Origin: Cymbomonas tetramitiformis
Lineage: Eukaryota; Chlorophyta; Pyramimonadophyceae; Pyramimonadales; Pyramimonadaceae
DNA length: 64,000 nucleotides
Direction: 5' to 3'
Assembly: GCA_001247695.2 (NCBI GenBank)
Contig: LGRX02003740.1
Span: forward strand, 1 to 64,000
Positions 11,541-21,353 of the stretch are shown piece after piece. The translations under genes and the position numbers were made by a program. Under the pieces are notes generated by a model. That model had not been told where the DNA came from. It saw nothing but the letters and a program-made list of their open reading frames with translations, and searched no databases. Position 1 is the stretch's first letter. Each line of letters begins with the position of its first letter.

Positions 11541-13154
11541 ACGGGTTGATAACTTACACGCTGCGTAATTAGAGACTTGTTCTAAAGTCTTTAACGCAAA
11601 GCTGAATATTATGACCGGTCCAGAATCTTTGCAGTTTCAAAAGTCATTAAGATTCTTTCGGATCCAATCTTGTAAGACTTCTTAAAGAAGCGCTGTCTTA
11701 GAATGTGCCGCACGCAATAACAAGTCTGCGCAACTAGCTGATACCAATGAGCTACTAGGGAATCAGTATACGATTGCGCCGCGGTTTGTTGCGAGTTCAT
11801 CGTAAAGACATCGACGGTTAAAATAACTTAGACGCTGCGTAATTAGAGACTTTTAAAACTGCCGCTATCTTTGACGTTGAAGGTAGTAACTCATCAAGAG
11901 AAAAAAAACGTCCGTGATTGGTGACGGACAGTTCCATACTTTTTGAAATAACTGCGGAACGTCCGTCACCAATGACGGAAACATCCGTCATCGACGAACG
12001 AAAAAAAAGTATAGGCTTTGACTCCTTTCTCGTTCGAAACAAAACTGTGAGAGCCCGCAAGAAAATTGATCTCCATGGGGGTAATATCCTCAGGAAAAAC
12101 TTGTCACAAGCATTCGGTCTCAGTAAAAAAATATTGTCATCGATGACAAAATATTGACATCGATGACAAAAATAGTTCTAAACGTAGATACGTCCAGTGA
12201 ATAAACAGAACAAGTACCCAAAGCGTCAACGATGACAAAAATATTGTCATCGATGACAAGGAATACCATGTTCGTAGAAAAATAACGACTAAATCAACGG
12301 CAAGAGAGGTAAGTTGTCATCGATGACGTTTCAGAAAGAAATAAAACTTGTGCCAAAAGCGAACTCGTTGACAAATTAGGTGGAGTCGTCATCGATGACA
12401 AAAAAGAGAAAAATAAAAACAGCGACACCAATGTAAACTTTTTCACCGCAAGATGTTATCAATAAAAAGTCTGAAAAAATAAAAGCATACCTGCACTTTC
12501 ACCTTGAGCTCCCGAGGAACAAACCTCGGCGCAATCGGATACTAATTCGCTAGCTCATTAATATCAGCTATTTGCTTAGATGTTTCACTGCTTGCAGCAC
12601 AAGCAACAATAGGTAAAATAGCGCTTCTTAACGGAGTCTTGCAAGATTAGATCTGATTGGGGTTTAAAGGTGACTTTCTAATGTGGAACTGGATTGGTCC
12701 TTATTAGCGTTGCGTTGAAGACTTTAAAAGACTTAACAATATTTCGCTTTATTTATATTTACAAACTCCGCGACAGCAGACTCGAAATTGTTCTTTTTTA
12801 ACTTTCACTCTTGAAGCGTTTGGCTTCCCTTCTTTTCTTAGTAGTAGCTTTCCGCTCGCAGACGTTGCAACGTTGCCACCTTCCTGCCTAGCGGCTTCTA
12901 TTTTCTATAATTATTCCTATAATTTCTTAGTATAAGCGTGAAGCACGCGTTATTCGCGTTATTCTATAATTTATTTGTTCGCAGACCTATTTTACAAATA
13001 GTGAGGAAAACGTCACCGATGACAAGCTTGTTGTTGTAACTTGATGTTTTCATGCAACCGAAAAATATCGTCATCGATGACAAATTTTCCTACTTTATAA
13101 ATAAAGTATAAAACAATTTTTTTTTCAGCACCTGGAAATATCGTCATCGATGAC
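11367..13154. promoter_or_regulatory. Eight copies of the 12-bp palindrome GTCATCGATGAC
   Basis: Exact copies start at 11367, 11440, 12136, 12246, 12316, 12388, 13070 and 13143. Variants (GTCATCGGTGAC, GTCACCGATGAC, GACATCGATGAC, GTCAACGATGAC) lie between them. The motif is its own reverse complement, often extended to TTGTCATCGATGACAA. Regular recurrence only inside this element suggests binding sites for a dimeric protein, for example the transposase; that is inference. Confidence 0.7.
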
Positions 13155-14100
13155 AATAATTATATGTTTCAAAGATAATTAACACGGACTTCTTATTATC
13201 TGAATATCAGTTTTTTATTACCTGTCAATGGTGACAAGGGTTGTCATTGTGATATTTTCTGTGAGTCATAGTTATTCTGAAAAAAGGAAACTTCCCGTTA
13301 TTTTCACTTGGTATTTTTCACCTGATTTGTATTTTGACTTTATCGGGGAGGTGTCGGTGCATTTTTTCACAAAAGGGGACTAAAGTGTTTTTTCAGGATT
13401 TCCGGGGCCCGTTGTGGAATTTCACTTGTCGGGGAGGGGGGTGCGGTGATATTCCGAAAGAAGAACATGTCCTTCTTTTTTTCACTTGTTGTTTTCACCT
13501 GAATTGCATTTTGACTTTTTCGGGGAGGTGACGGTGCATTTTTAAAGAAAAGGAGACCAAAGTGTATTTTCAGTATTTCCGGGGCCCGTTGTGTGATTTC
13601 AGTTGTTGGGGCGGGGGGTGCGGTGATATTCCGGAGGAAGGGCACGTCCTTGTATTTTCACTTGTTGTTTTTCACCAGAATAGCATTTTGAGTTTTTCGG
13701 GGAGGTGTCGGTGCATTTTTTCACAAAAGGAGACCAAAGTATATTCTCAGTATTTCCGGGGCCCGTTGTGTAATTCCACTTGTCGGGGCGGGGGGTGCGG
13801 TGATATTCCGGAAGAAGGACGCGTCATTGTATTTTCACTTGTTGTTTTTCACCTGATTTGCATTTTCACTTTATCGGGGAGGTGACGTTGCATTTTTTAC
13901 CAAAAGGAGACCAAAGTGTATTTTCAGTATTTCCGGGGCCCGTTGTGTAATTTCACTTGTCGGGGAGGGGGGGTGCGGGGATATTCCGGAAGAGGGACGC
14001 GTCGTTGTATTTTCACGTGAAAATAATTTGAGGACCGTTTTGTATTTTCACTTGGTGAATTACCCATTTCACCATTTATCCATTTATCCATTTATCCTTT
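12981..14100 (-). repeat. Right terminal inverted repeat arm
   Basis: Reverse complement of the left arm. It holds four diverged 177-bp units (boundaries near 13300, 13480, 13652, 13830 and 14008) and the same outer ATCCATTTATCC end. Its units are more diverged from each other than those of the left arm, which points to homogenisation of the left array. Confidence 0.85.
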
Positions 14101-14789
14101 TTTTGCGCGACGTAACAAACATATATATATATCGATATATATATATACTGTAGCCTCATATCGTTCTTTCCTTGCATCCGACGAAACCGGGGGCTCCTCA
14201 GCTCCCACATACATTCGTGACCGTCGTAAATAAATATATATACTATTTTCAACGCCCACGATCGACCCGGTGATGTTCATGTTGGGATGACGATGGCGTT
14301 GGCGAATGTGGCGACTACAGTAATACCGAGCAGAACAGTAACGCCAGCGCCCACCACCGAGACTCACGACGCAGTCGAGTGACAACAATCACTCCCCGGA
14401 CTTTTTCACGTCCAGTTTGTGAGGCTCTGCGAACGTGAAATCAACGCACGACACACCATTCGGTACCCCAAGTGTGTTACGTGCGTCCGATATATATATG
14501 ACAGATCCCGACGATTGACCGGTGACGTGGATATAATCGAAAATTAAAATGATCGAACGAGACCCCACGGACTGAGTCAAATCGAACGCTTTGCTACGGA
14601 TTAGAAATCTACCGATAATTCAAGCGCAAGCGAAGGAGAAGTCTAAAAGACCCTCCTGGACAAACGCGTGTGTGCTTGCTTCACTTGCGAAGGCGAAATG
14701 TTCATCGAGCAACAGCTGTTACCGTTCGTGCATAGATATACAGCAGATATGTGTTTGTGAGCACATTTTTCAAATTCGAAATTTCTCTC
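14101..14789. other. Spacer, no gene seen
   Basis: TA-rich microsatellite at 14118-14150, then mixed sequence with short ORFs on both strands. No domain recognised. Confidence 0.45.
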
Positions 14790-15071
14790 ATGGTAAGCCA
14801 AGCGCAACGTGAAAGAGGAAACAAAATTTTATCCCAAATTGCACCGATCAAAACATTGTTAAAGCGTCGGCGACGAAGTTTGAAGGAGTTGTATAACGAA
14901 GGTGTGCGTTTAGACAGGTTGCATCCTGAGTTGCGTGGTGCGTACGCTTTGCTTGCGGTCCGGCTGATAGAATTGAGAAACGTCGAAGGGGCTAGCATCA
15001 AGATACCTGCGATATCAAACCTCCCACGCGACTCCGTCCTGACTTCGGATGCCAGTGAGGAAGAAACTTAA
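14790..15071 (+). CDS. Small hypothetical protein
   Basis: ATG at 14790 opens a 93-residue frame ending TAA at 15071. The frame is also open upstream (from 14751) without a better start. The protein is basic in its first half, with an Arg cluster (KRRRRSLKEL) and an amphipathic Leu/Arg helix (AYALLAVRLIELRN), and acidic at its end (SDASEEET). I do not recognise the family. It might be an exon of a larger gene, because no promoter or terminator is visible and an acceptor-like tract (TTTCTCTCATGGTAAG) lies around the start. Composition is more protein-like than neighbouring ORFs, hence the listing. Confidence 0.35.
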   Translation: MVSQAQRERGNKILSQIAPIKTLLKRRRRSLKELYNEGVRLDRLHPELRGAYALLAVRLIELRNVEGASIKIPAISNLPRDSVLTSDASEEET

Positions 15072-15913
15072 GCCCCTGCCTGGACAACACGCCATCTCTG
15101 CATTTTTTAAGGAAGACAAACGCGTGTGTGCTTGCTTAACCCACACACAATGCAGTACTATTTTCATTGAGACACTTCTTGCATAACCCCTCCTCTTCGG
15201 TGCTTTTGTTGCGCAGGCTCCTTCTAATATCAAAACACATACCGCTGCCCCTCCACGTCGGGGCCTTCTTGTTGGTGTTGTCGCCGTTGCCTTGTACAAC
15301 TCGTTGCCTCAGGTATTGCGATATGTTGACGCCGTTATGCGTGCGGTCCGAATGTATTCATGCTCACGGCAAATAAGTACAAGCGATTTCAGTTGGATCG
15401 CCGCGTTTCTGCGCTGATGGAGTTCCTCGATGGAAACTTTCAAAGAAACGGAAGGCAGAGCCTGACTTTCTATGTCCGAATGACGAACTCGAACAGCAGG
15501 CTCAAAGAGTCCGGAACACATTTCCTCCTAACGTGATAGTCTCTGTTTTGTTGCAGGACGAAACTGAGGAAAAGCTTTCCGGAAAACAAGAGTAACTGAT
15601 CAACCGCGGAAGGTGCAGACGCTGACCTTCTTTTCGCCCCCTCCCTCGAGCTTGGATAATGAAGAAGCATACATCTTCGAAATCTCAACGATTGATCCTA
15701 TGCAGACCAAGACCACGGTCTTGATCATCGAAAAACGCGCTCACAGCTGCCTGTCTGATGTTGCTGTTCCCCTGCAATAGCGATGCCTGCTGCCGGGAAG
15801 AGAGTACAGTATGCGGTTCGCGAAATGTGGCGCTTTACTTTCCTGCACGAAAAATATCTTGAGCAGCCTTCTTGAACTGCCTGGTTTTGGCCCGCAGACC
15901 TTGCATAACTACA
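15072..15913. other. Spacer, probable upstream region of the next gene
   Basis: No ORF with a recognised domain. The last few hundred bases may hold the promoter or further 5' exons of the gene starting near 15914. Confidence 0.4.
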
Positions 15914-17833
15914 ATGAGTGGAGAAGCGCCATCCAACGAACCCGAGATGCAGTCCGAGGAGCCCGCAGAGGACGATATGGCTCCGGTAGGATGGATCCCA
16001 AAACTTGCGTGTTCCCTATGCCAAGCAGAGTCCCTTCTACTCGCCTCCGAGACCGGTTTCTCCAGTGAAACCTCACGCCCCTCTCTCGGCCGCTTGATCA
16101 TGGCTCTTTCGGCCTTCCGGCCGGCTGAACCAAGCGCGCCTTTTGGAGGGCACGGGTCCCGCCATCACTTCCGCATACAGCTGCTGCGCCCGCCGGTATC
16201 CCTGATTCACTTCTTTTGCTTATGCGGTAGGCCTTCGTGGAGGAAGGGGCCGATGACATCCAAGTGGTGGCAAATTTGGATGAGGACGACAGTAAGTGAC
16301 TTCTCCTCACACGACCTTCTCTTTTAGGACACTATCCTGAGGGGAGGCGACCGAAAGTGCACTGCCGTGTCCAAGAGCACCGCTGACGTACATTGACACG
16401 GTCAAGCGGTCAGTGTTAGCCAACCCTACGGTCTCAGCACTGCGCCGGCGCTTGAGCAACTTCTGGTGAGGAAGACCCCGCAAGACATAACCATAGTAGC
16501 ATGTAGGATGTCACACATGCTCTCTTAGAACAACAGCTTCCGAGATTAGTCTGCCAAGAACTAGGCTTGTACAAGCCATCACCAAGAACCATGGGTATCA
16601 CCTGCCTGCCTGTCTTCTAGACTACTACCATTATTTATTACTTGTATTCTTTTTGAATATGCATCTGCACTAAACATGCATCCAGGCTAAAAATGCATCC
16701 AGGCTGAATATGCTTTCAGGCTATAGAGCAACTTCTGGGACTTCTTCACGGCGGTGACCTTGGCATGGGAGAATATTGTATCATATATATGGGAAGCACT
16801 CGGTGCAGAAGACGCTGAAGGGAAGATGGGTATTGCTGCTGGAACATGCCATCGCATCGCTGCAACCCCTCCCCTGCGCCATATCACTTTCATGAGTCAC
16901 CTCTGCCACTGCCACATCCATCTATAACGCTGCTATTTCCGCCCAGTTTTCCAGCCTGAAGGAAGGCGCAGCTCGAGGGCTCGAGGTGATGGAGGCCCTG
17001 CGCCGCATTCGCATTGTTGGAGGGGTGAGGGTTCTTGGGGCGGGGCGGAGGCTGTGCAGCTCCGATGGATCCCACCTGGCAACAGGAGGCTTGGATGGTC
17101 GCGTGCTCGTCTGGGATGCCGCCTCGGTATTTTACCGCCCTTCATGCCTGTGCTCTCCTGCCCCGCTTTGGCGCCCTCCTTTGGCGCCCTCTTTGGCGCC
17201 CTCCTCGGCGCCCTCTTTGGCGCCCTCCTTGGCGCCCTCCTTGGCGCCCTCCTTGGCGCCCTCCTTGGCGCCCTCTTTGGCGCCCCCGTTGGCGCCCCCC
17301 TTGGCGCCCTCCTTGGCGCCCTCCTTGGCGCCCTCCTTGGCGCCCTCCTTGGCGCCCTCCTTGGCGCCCTCCTTGGCGCCCTCCTTGGCGCCCTCTTTGG
17401 CGCCCTCCTTGGCGCCCTCCTTGGCGCCCTCTTTGGCGCCCTCTTTGGCGCCCTCGTTGGCGCCCTCCTTGGCGCCCTCCTTGGCGCCCTCCTTGGCGCC
17501 CTCCTCGGCGCCCTCCTTGGCGCCCTCCTTGGCGCCCTCCTTGGCGCCCTCCTTGGCCCCACTTTGGCGCCCTCCTTGGCGCCCTCTTCGGCGCCCTCTT
17601 CGGCGCCCTCTTCGGCGCCCTCTTTGGCGCATACTTTAGCATCCTTTAGCCACATACTTCCAATGTTTCCCTAATCTCCATTTCATGTTCATATCACAGA
17701 TATTATGCGCTCATCTCCGCGTGGATATTGTTCTCATTGAGCCCGGAAACCCAAATCAGAATGGTATCATCGAGTGCGCCCACAAAGCCTTCCTCGGTAT
17801 CATACAGGGTACCTCGGAGAATGGCGCCCGAGG
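15914..17833 (+). CDS. Multi-exon host gene with WD40-like motif, interrupted by introner copies
   Basis: Predicted exons 15914-15985, 16231-16291, 16342-16465, 16729-16777, 16947-17126 and 17700-17833 join in one open frame. The start MSGEAPSNEPEM lies in an acidic N-terminus. Then follow a helix-rich stretch (YIDTVKRSVL, DFFTAVTLAWENI, GLEVMEALRRIRI), a WD40-type strand motif (DGSHLATGGLDGRVLVWD) near the end of the fifth exon, and a last visible exon containing VDIVLIEPGNPNQ. Only one WD motif is seen, so membership of the WD40 family is tentative and the function is unknown. Introns have GT...AG ends: 15986-16230, 16292-16341, 16466-16728, 16778-16946 and 17127-17699. For 16292-16341 the more obvious acceptor at 16326 would give a stop; the one at 16341 keeps the frame. 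The gene loses its reading frame into repeats after 17833, so it is either 3'-truncated or continues far downstream. Confidence 0.55.
16466..16726 (+). mobile_element. Introner-like element copy 1 with 13-bp target duplication
   Basis: A 261-bp unit starting GTGAGGAAGACCCCG and ending CTTTCAGGCTATAG sits inside an exon. The exon bases GAGCAACTTCTGG occur directly before it (16454-16466) and again directly after (16726-16738), so it inserted with a 13-bp duplication. It begins with a splice-donor sequence and ends with AG, so it can be spliced. Donor at 16466 with acceptor at 16728 leaves the frame open with three extra residues, whereas acceptor 16726 creates UGA. Its 3' part has degenerate GCATCCAGGCT repeats. 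No terminal inverted repeats were found. Confidence 0.8.
17166..17640. repeat. 12-bp minisatellite (TTGGCGCCCTCC)n inside an intron
   Basis: About 39 units of a 12-bp repeat built on GGCGCC, with single-base variants, fill most of the intron 17127-17699. Because 12 is a multiple of three, every frame on both strands is open, giving several false ORFs of 160-240 codons. Confidence 0.95.
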
Positions 17834-18094
17834 GTGAGGAAGACCCCGCAAGACATAACCATAGTAGCATGTAGGATGTCACACATGCTCTCTTAGAACA
17901 ACACCTTCCAAGATTAGTCTGCCAAGAACTAGGCTTGTACAAGCCATCACCAAGAACCATGGGTATCACCTGCCTGCCTGTCTTCTAGACTACTACCATT
18001 ATTTATTACTTGTATTCTTTTTGAATATGCATCTGCACTAAACATGCATCCAGGCTAAAAATGCATCCAGGCTGAATATGCTTTCAGGCTACAG
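17834..18094 (+). mobile_element. Introner-like element copy 2
   Basis: Same 261-bp unit as at 16466, differing at a handful of positions, again beginning GTGAGGAAGACC exactly at the end of an open exon and ending GGCTACAG. No 13-bp duplication is found on the right: the sequence after 18094 is a TA microsatellite, so the downstream flank has probably been replaced. Confidence 0.75.
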
Positions 18095-18895
18095 CATATA
18101 TATATATATATATATCGTAAAACTTTCAATGCATCTCTAGGTGTTGTATACCGACATCTCTGTTCGTTGACTAGGTTGTTGCTATTTCTTGTCTTTTCAA
18201 TAATGCCGTCTCTCACGATCGTTCCTGAATAAGTAGACGTTCGGCCTACGTGATCTTCCCTAACCGAACGTGAACGATCTCGACCTAGCATTCGGTCATA
18301 CTGAGCTACTTCCCCAATGTCCCGATGACACAGTCGTTCAGCTATGATTCTCTCGATACGGTTCGATACCGCGGATCTCTCTCGTTTCGTATGTACCTCC
18401 GGGTACCTTTATTATTATATAGATATACAATTATTAAATATTTTACGTTGCATACAACCAGTTGTGTCGATTTTCAAAAAGTCCGACCTGCGCCGGGCCC
18501 GTTTGCACCCCCCACCCTTATCCCCACACTGAACGGCATGAGCAGATCGACCAACAAAAGCCATCCCACCATCATCCCACGCACACACCTGCCACCCCGC
18601 CCCCTCCTTCCGACGCGGACTCCCCCTCCCCTGGACACCCACCGGACGCCTCCCCAGATAACCCCCATCCACCCACCTCAAAATCTACCCCACATTATCA
18701 CATTCTTTCATCGCGAACCCCTCACACCTCAGGTCCCTGTCGTTCTGTCGGATTAGTAATATATGATTATCAGCGAATATAAAATATATCTGAATTGATA
18801 ACATGTCATGAAAAATAATTTCATTTCAAATTATACATGCATTTATATCAACTCACTCGCCACTGTGAGTCGGTGACACAATATTAGTGTGACAC
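18095..18895. other. Spacer, no gene seen
   Basis: TA microsatellite at 18095-18116, a C-rich stretch near 18490-18680 that opens a Pro/His-rich frame without protein character, and two GTGACACAATA-type repeats just before the RT array. Confidence 0.5.
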
Positions 18896-21353
18896 AATAC
18901 TAATATCCCCTGATTTACTAACAGGGTGGATATATTACATCATTTCATTTTTGAGCATTTATACACGAAGGATATAGATGTCGATGATGACTCGGATATT
19001 CAGTCTTACGGGTTTGAGGGTAATACTTTTTCATCCTCGCCTCCAGATTTTAATTATATGATCTGTCCGAGCGATTTTAATCATATGATCAATCCGAGCG
19101 TTGCTGACGCTTGTGAGATTGACACATCTGTAGTTGTTTCACATCGACCGTGTTTTGCTCTCATTCTGCACCACAACTCCTTGCATACCGCCACGCGCAG
19201 GTATACGTCTCACCGGGCGGAAACTAGAATGTTGCTATGCAAACCGTAGCAGAACCTGTGCGTATGCAAGCTCGATTAGCTCCGGACTTAGCAGTGTTCA
19301 CTTTACAGTATAACGTCTGCATGTTTATGTGTATATTAATACCAACAAGACGTGACTGGCACTGTTAACCCTCTGGAAATTATTTATTATACTTATGACA
19401 TCCATACGCGCTGGCATATATCACGGCACACTTTTTAGCATCTTGTCTGTGGCACTCATCGCCTGTATATTTATAATGTCTGATTGGGTTCCGCATGAAC
19501 AACGTGCACCCAAGCGGCGTTACGATGATTTACATCAGGGAGGAAGAAGAAATGGAACTCAATATAGTCAGGTATAAGACTTTTCGACGACTGTTCTTAT
19601 TATACCGTGCTGGGATGCCCATCATACATGTACCATTTATGTCACGCTGTATAATTCTATTTCGTGATTTGCTGAAGCCCTATCCAGCGAGGGCGCATCT
19701 CTATAATTATACAAAAACACCTGTGTCTTTAATGATTCGCGACAGTGATGAATGGTATTTGTCGCTGAGATATGCAGCTTGCATTCACGTTGACGGATTT
19801 ACACGCTGATACGTGCGCGAACTCGTGAATAGAGTCTTGCGCATATTTGCCCATTGTGGCTACACCGCCATTGTTCGTTTATACAGTTTTGACGCACCAC
19901 AGGTGCACATTCATATCATTCGTGTATGCTTCGAAGTCTTTTCATTTTGAAATTGCTTTGATTATATTTGCGCTTGCGACGTATCGTCCTGATTATGCTG
20001 CGCGATCCCAAGTTATATTATGATCGGTCCTCGCGTACAAGGATCTCGTCTGATTTTGATTTTGACGTTTGGAAACGTGATTTGTTCGACAATGTCATGA
20101 ATGCCGATTTCGATTGTCCATGCAAACACTATTTTGATGGGCTGGCATTCACTTGCCCGCGCACACATGACCATGTGTGCACTAGTAATTTGGCCGGTTA
20201 CTATCCACATGGTGCTTTATTAGAACGTCTGAAGCTTGGTGCTAACTTTAGAGGCATCGCCGATCCTTCCTTACAAGCTGCATGCGATGCGCTTGAATTA
20301 GCACTGACTCGATTCGCTCGACAACACACATTTGACGATGATGGGTTGTTTCATCATACATCATTTTGGCGACATTTGGTTTTATACACATTTTCGAATA
20401 CAGCATACTTTATACTCCATCATCACGATCCTTCGGTTTTATATCGCAGATTGATGCCGCTATCTTCTGATATTGATAAGTGCTTATTGGCGGATATGTC
20501 TAAAGATTTTTCATTCGTAGCTATTGACAAAGCGACTGCCAATTTGGCGCTTGTATGCAATAATTGGAGTAGATATTGCATCGTGAAACATCTATCCGAT
20601 TTTAACAAGTATTTACGTGTATACGACGACTTGGATTCCATTATGATTTCATTAGCACAACGCATCACTTCCATTATCTCGCCACATCACTGCTCACCGA
20701 ACGTTGCACTTTCGCTTCCTTACTTATATGCGATTCCTAAATTGCATAAGACACCTGTTATTGCAAGATTGATCACGGCCGATGGATTTACGATCTTTGA
20801 TATTCCTCAACGCATTATCACAACAGTCTTTAGACTTGTGTTGGACACTTTGAAGGAGTTTCATACCGCAGAGTTTCATCAAACAGGTGTCCGGAAATTT
20901 TGGTTGGTGGAGAACTCCTTAGAATTTATATTGTCCAGGCCGAATCACATCCACCATTTGATAACTAGTGATATCGACTCGATGTATCCAAATTACGAAA
21001 TCGACCGAGTTAATGGGCATTTGCATTACTACATTGGCAATATGTCTTGGGCTCCAAAGACTACCAATGCCGGCAAAGAGATAAAACTATTTCGATGTAG
21101 GTTTCTTAGTATGGTAGACGCATAATGGTGTTATCCGTCAACTCTTATATAACCACTTGCTTGTTGCTTGCAATTTACATGATTGGCATAATTTGTTCAA
21201 AGTATTTCAGTTCCATTTGCACATTTATTAGTATCTTCTTCCTCTCCCTATTCTCATTTCCTTCCTCATGAGTATCGATTGCATTTAGACAAGATGTATG
21301 CCGTACGTGGGTGCAGCAAATAGGTCCCTTATTGAAGGGGGTGGGAGAGGGGA
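18896..21353 (+). mobile_element. Penelope-like element unit 1 of tandem array
   Basis: First of three head-to-tail copies with a period of 2458/2457 bp. The unit starts AATACTAATATCCCC and ends in GGGGGTGGGAGAGGGGA. It carries small ORFs at 18926-19249 and 19495-19809 (the second with a charged start YIREEEEMELN) and the RT ORF at 19968-21125. Tandem arrangement with a partial copy is typical of Penelope-like elements. No GIY-YIG endonuclease motif was recognised. Confidence 0.75.
19968..21125 (+). CDS. Penelope-like reverse transcriptase, N-terminal half (copy 1)
   Basis: 385-residue frame; the first ATG is at 19995 (MLRDPKLYYDR). N-terminal features include a Cys/His segment (CPCKHYFDG...HDHVCTSNL) and a GANFRG turn. 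These precede the RT fingers: FVAIDKATANLALVCNN, then LPYLYAIPKLHKTPVIARLI (the K-H-K-P / R-I fingers motif), then a motif-A strand, HLITSDIDSMYPN, with the first catalytic Asp. The frame stops about 55 residues later, before motif B and the catalytic DD of motif C, neither of which I find downstream in any frame. The enzyme is therefore incomplete unless an intron or another frame supplies the palm. The IPKLHK and DIDSMYPN motifs resemble Penelope-like RTs more than LINE or LTR RTs. Confidence 0.65.
   Translation: MRLRRIVLIMLRDPKLYYDRSSRTRISSDFDFDVWKRDLFDNVMNADFDCPCKHYFDGLAFTCPRTHDHVCTSNLAGYYPHGALLERLKLGANFRGIADPSLQAACDALELALTRFARQHTFDDDGLFHHTSFWRHLVLYTFSNTAYFILHHHDPSVLYRRLMPLSSDIDKCLLADMSKDFSFVAIDKATANLALVCNNWSRYCIVKHLSDFNKYLRVYDDLDSIMISLAQRITSIISPHHCSPNVALSLPYLYAIPKLHKTPVIARLITADGFTIFDIPQRIITTVFRLVLDTLKEFHTAEFHQTGVRKFWLVENSLEFILSRPNHIHHLITSDIDSMYPNYEIDRVNGHLHYYIGNMSWAPKTTNAGKEIKLFRCRFLSMVDA

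Larger units (their letters stand above)
10419..14100. mobile_element. 3.7-kb non-coding element with 1.1-kb terminal inverted repeats
   Basis: The sequence from 10419 inward (AAAGGATAAATGGATAAATG...) reappears as its reverse complement ending at 14100. The match extends through subterminal tandem repeats to about 11540 on the left and 12981 on the right. The unpaired centre (11541-12980) has no ORF with a recognisable domain. This is the structure of a non-autonomous DNA transposon or foldback element with subterminal arrays. Flanks are T-rich on both sides (TTT next to each end), so a 3-bp duplication is possible but not convincing. The transposase that would move it is not in the window. 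Confidence 0.85.

Noticed and set aside
17035..17655. Several 160-240 codon ORFs on both strands
   Set aside because: A 12-bp repeat opens all six frames; the sequence is an intron by its flanking splice sites.
16464..18094. The 261-bp direct repeats as LTRs of a retrotransposon
   Set aside because: The DNA between them is exons of the host gene, copy 1 has its own 13-bp duplication, and both copies begin and end with splice signals.
18325..18756. 143-codon Pro/His-rich plus-strand ORF
   Set aside because: C-rich composition opens several frames on both strands; no protein-like pattern.
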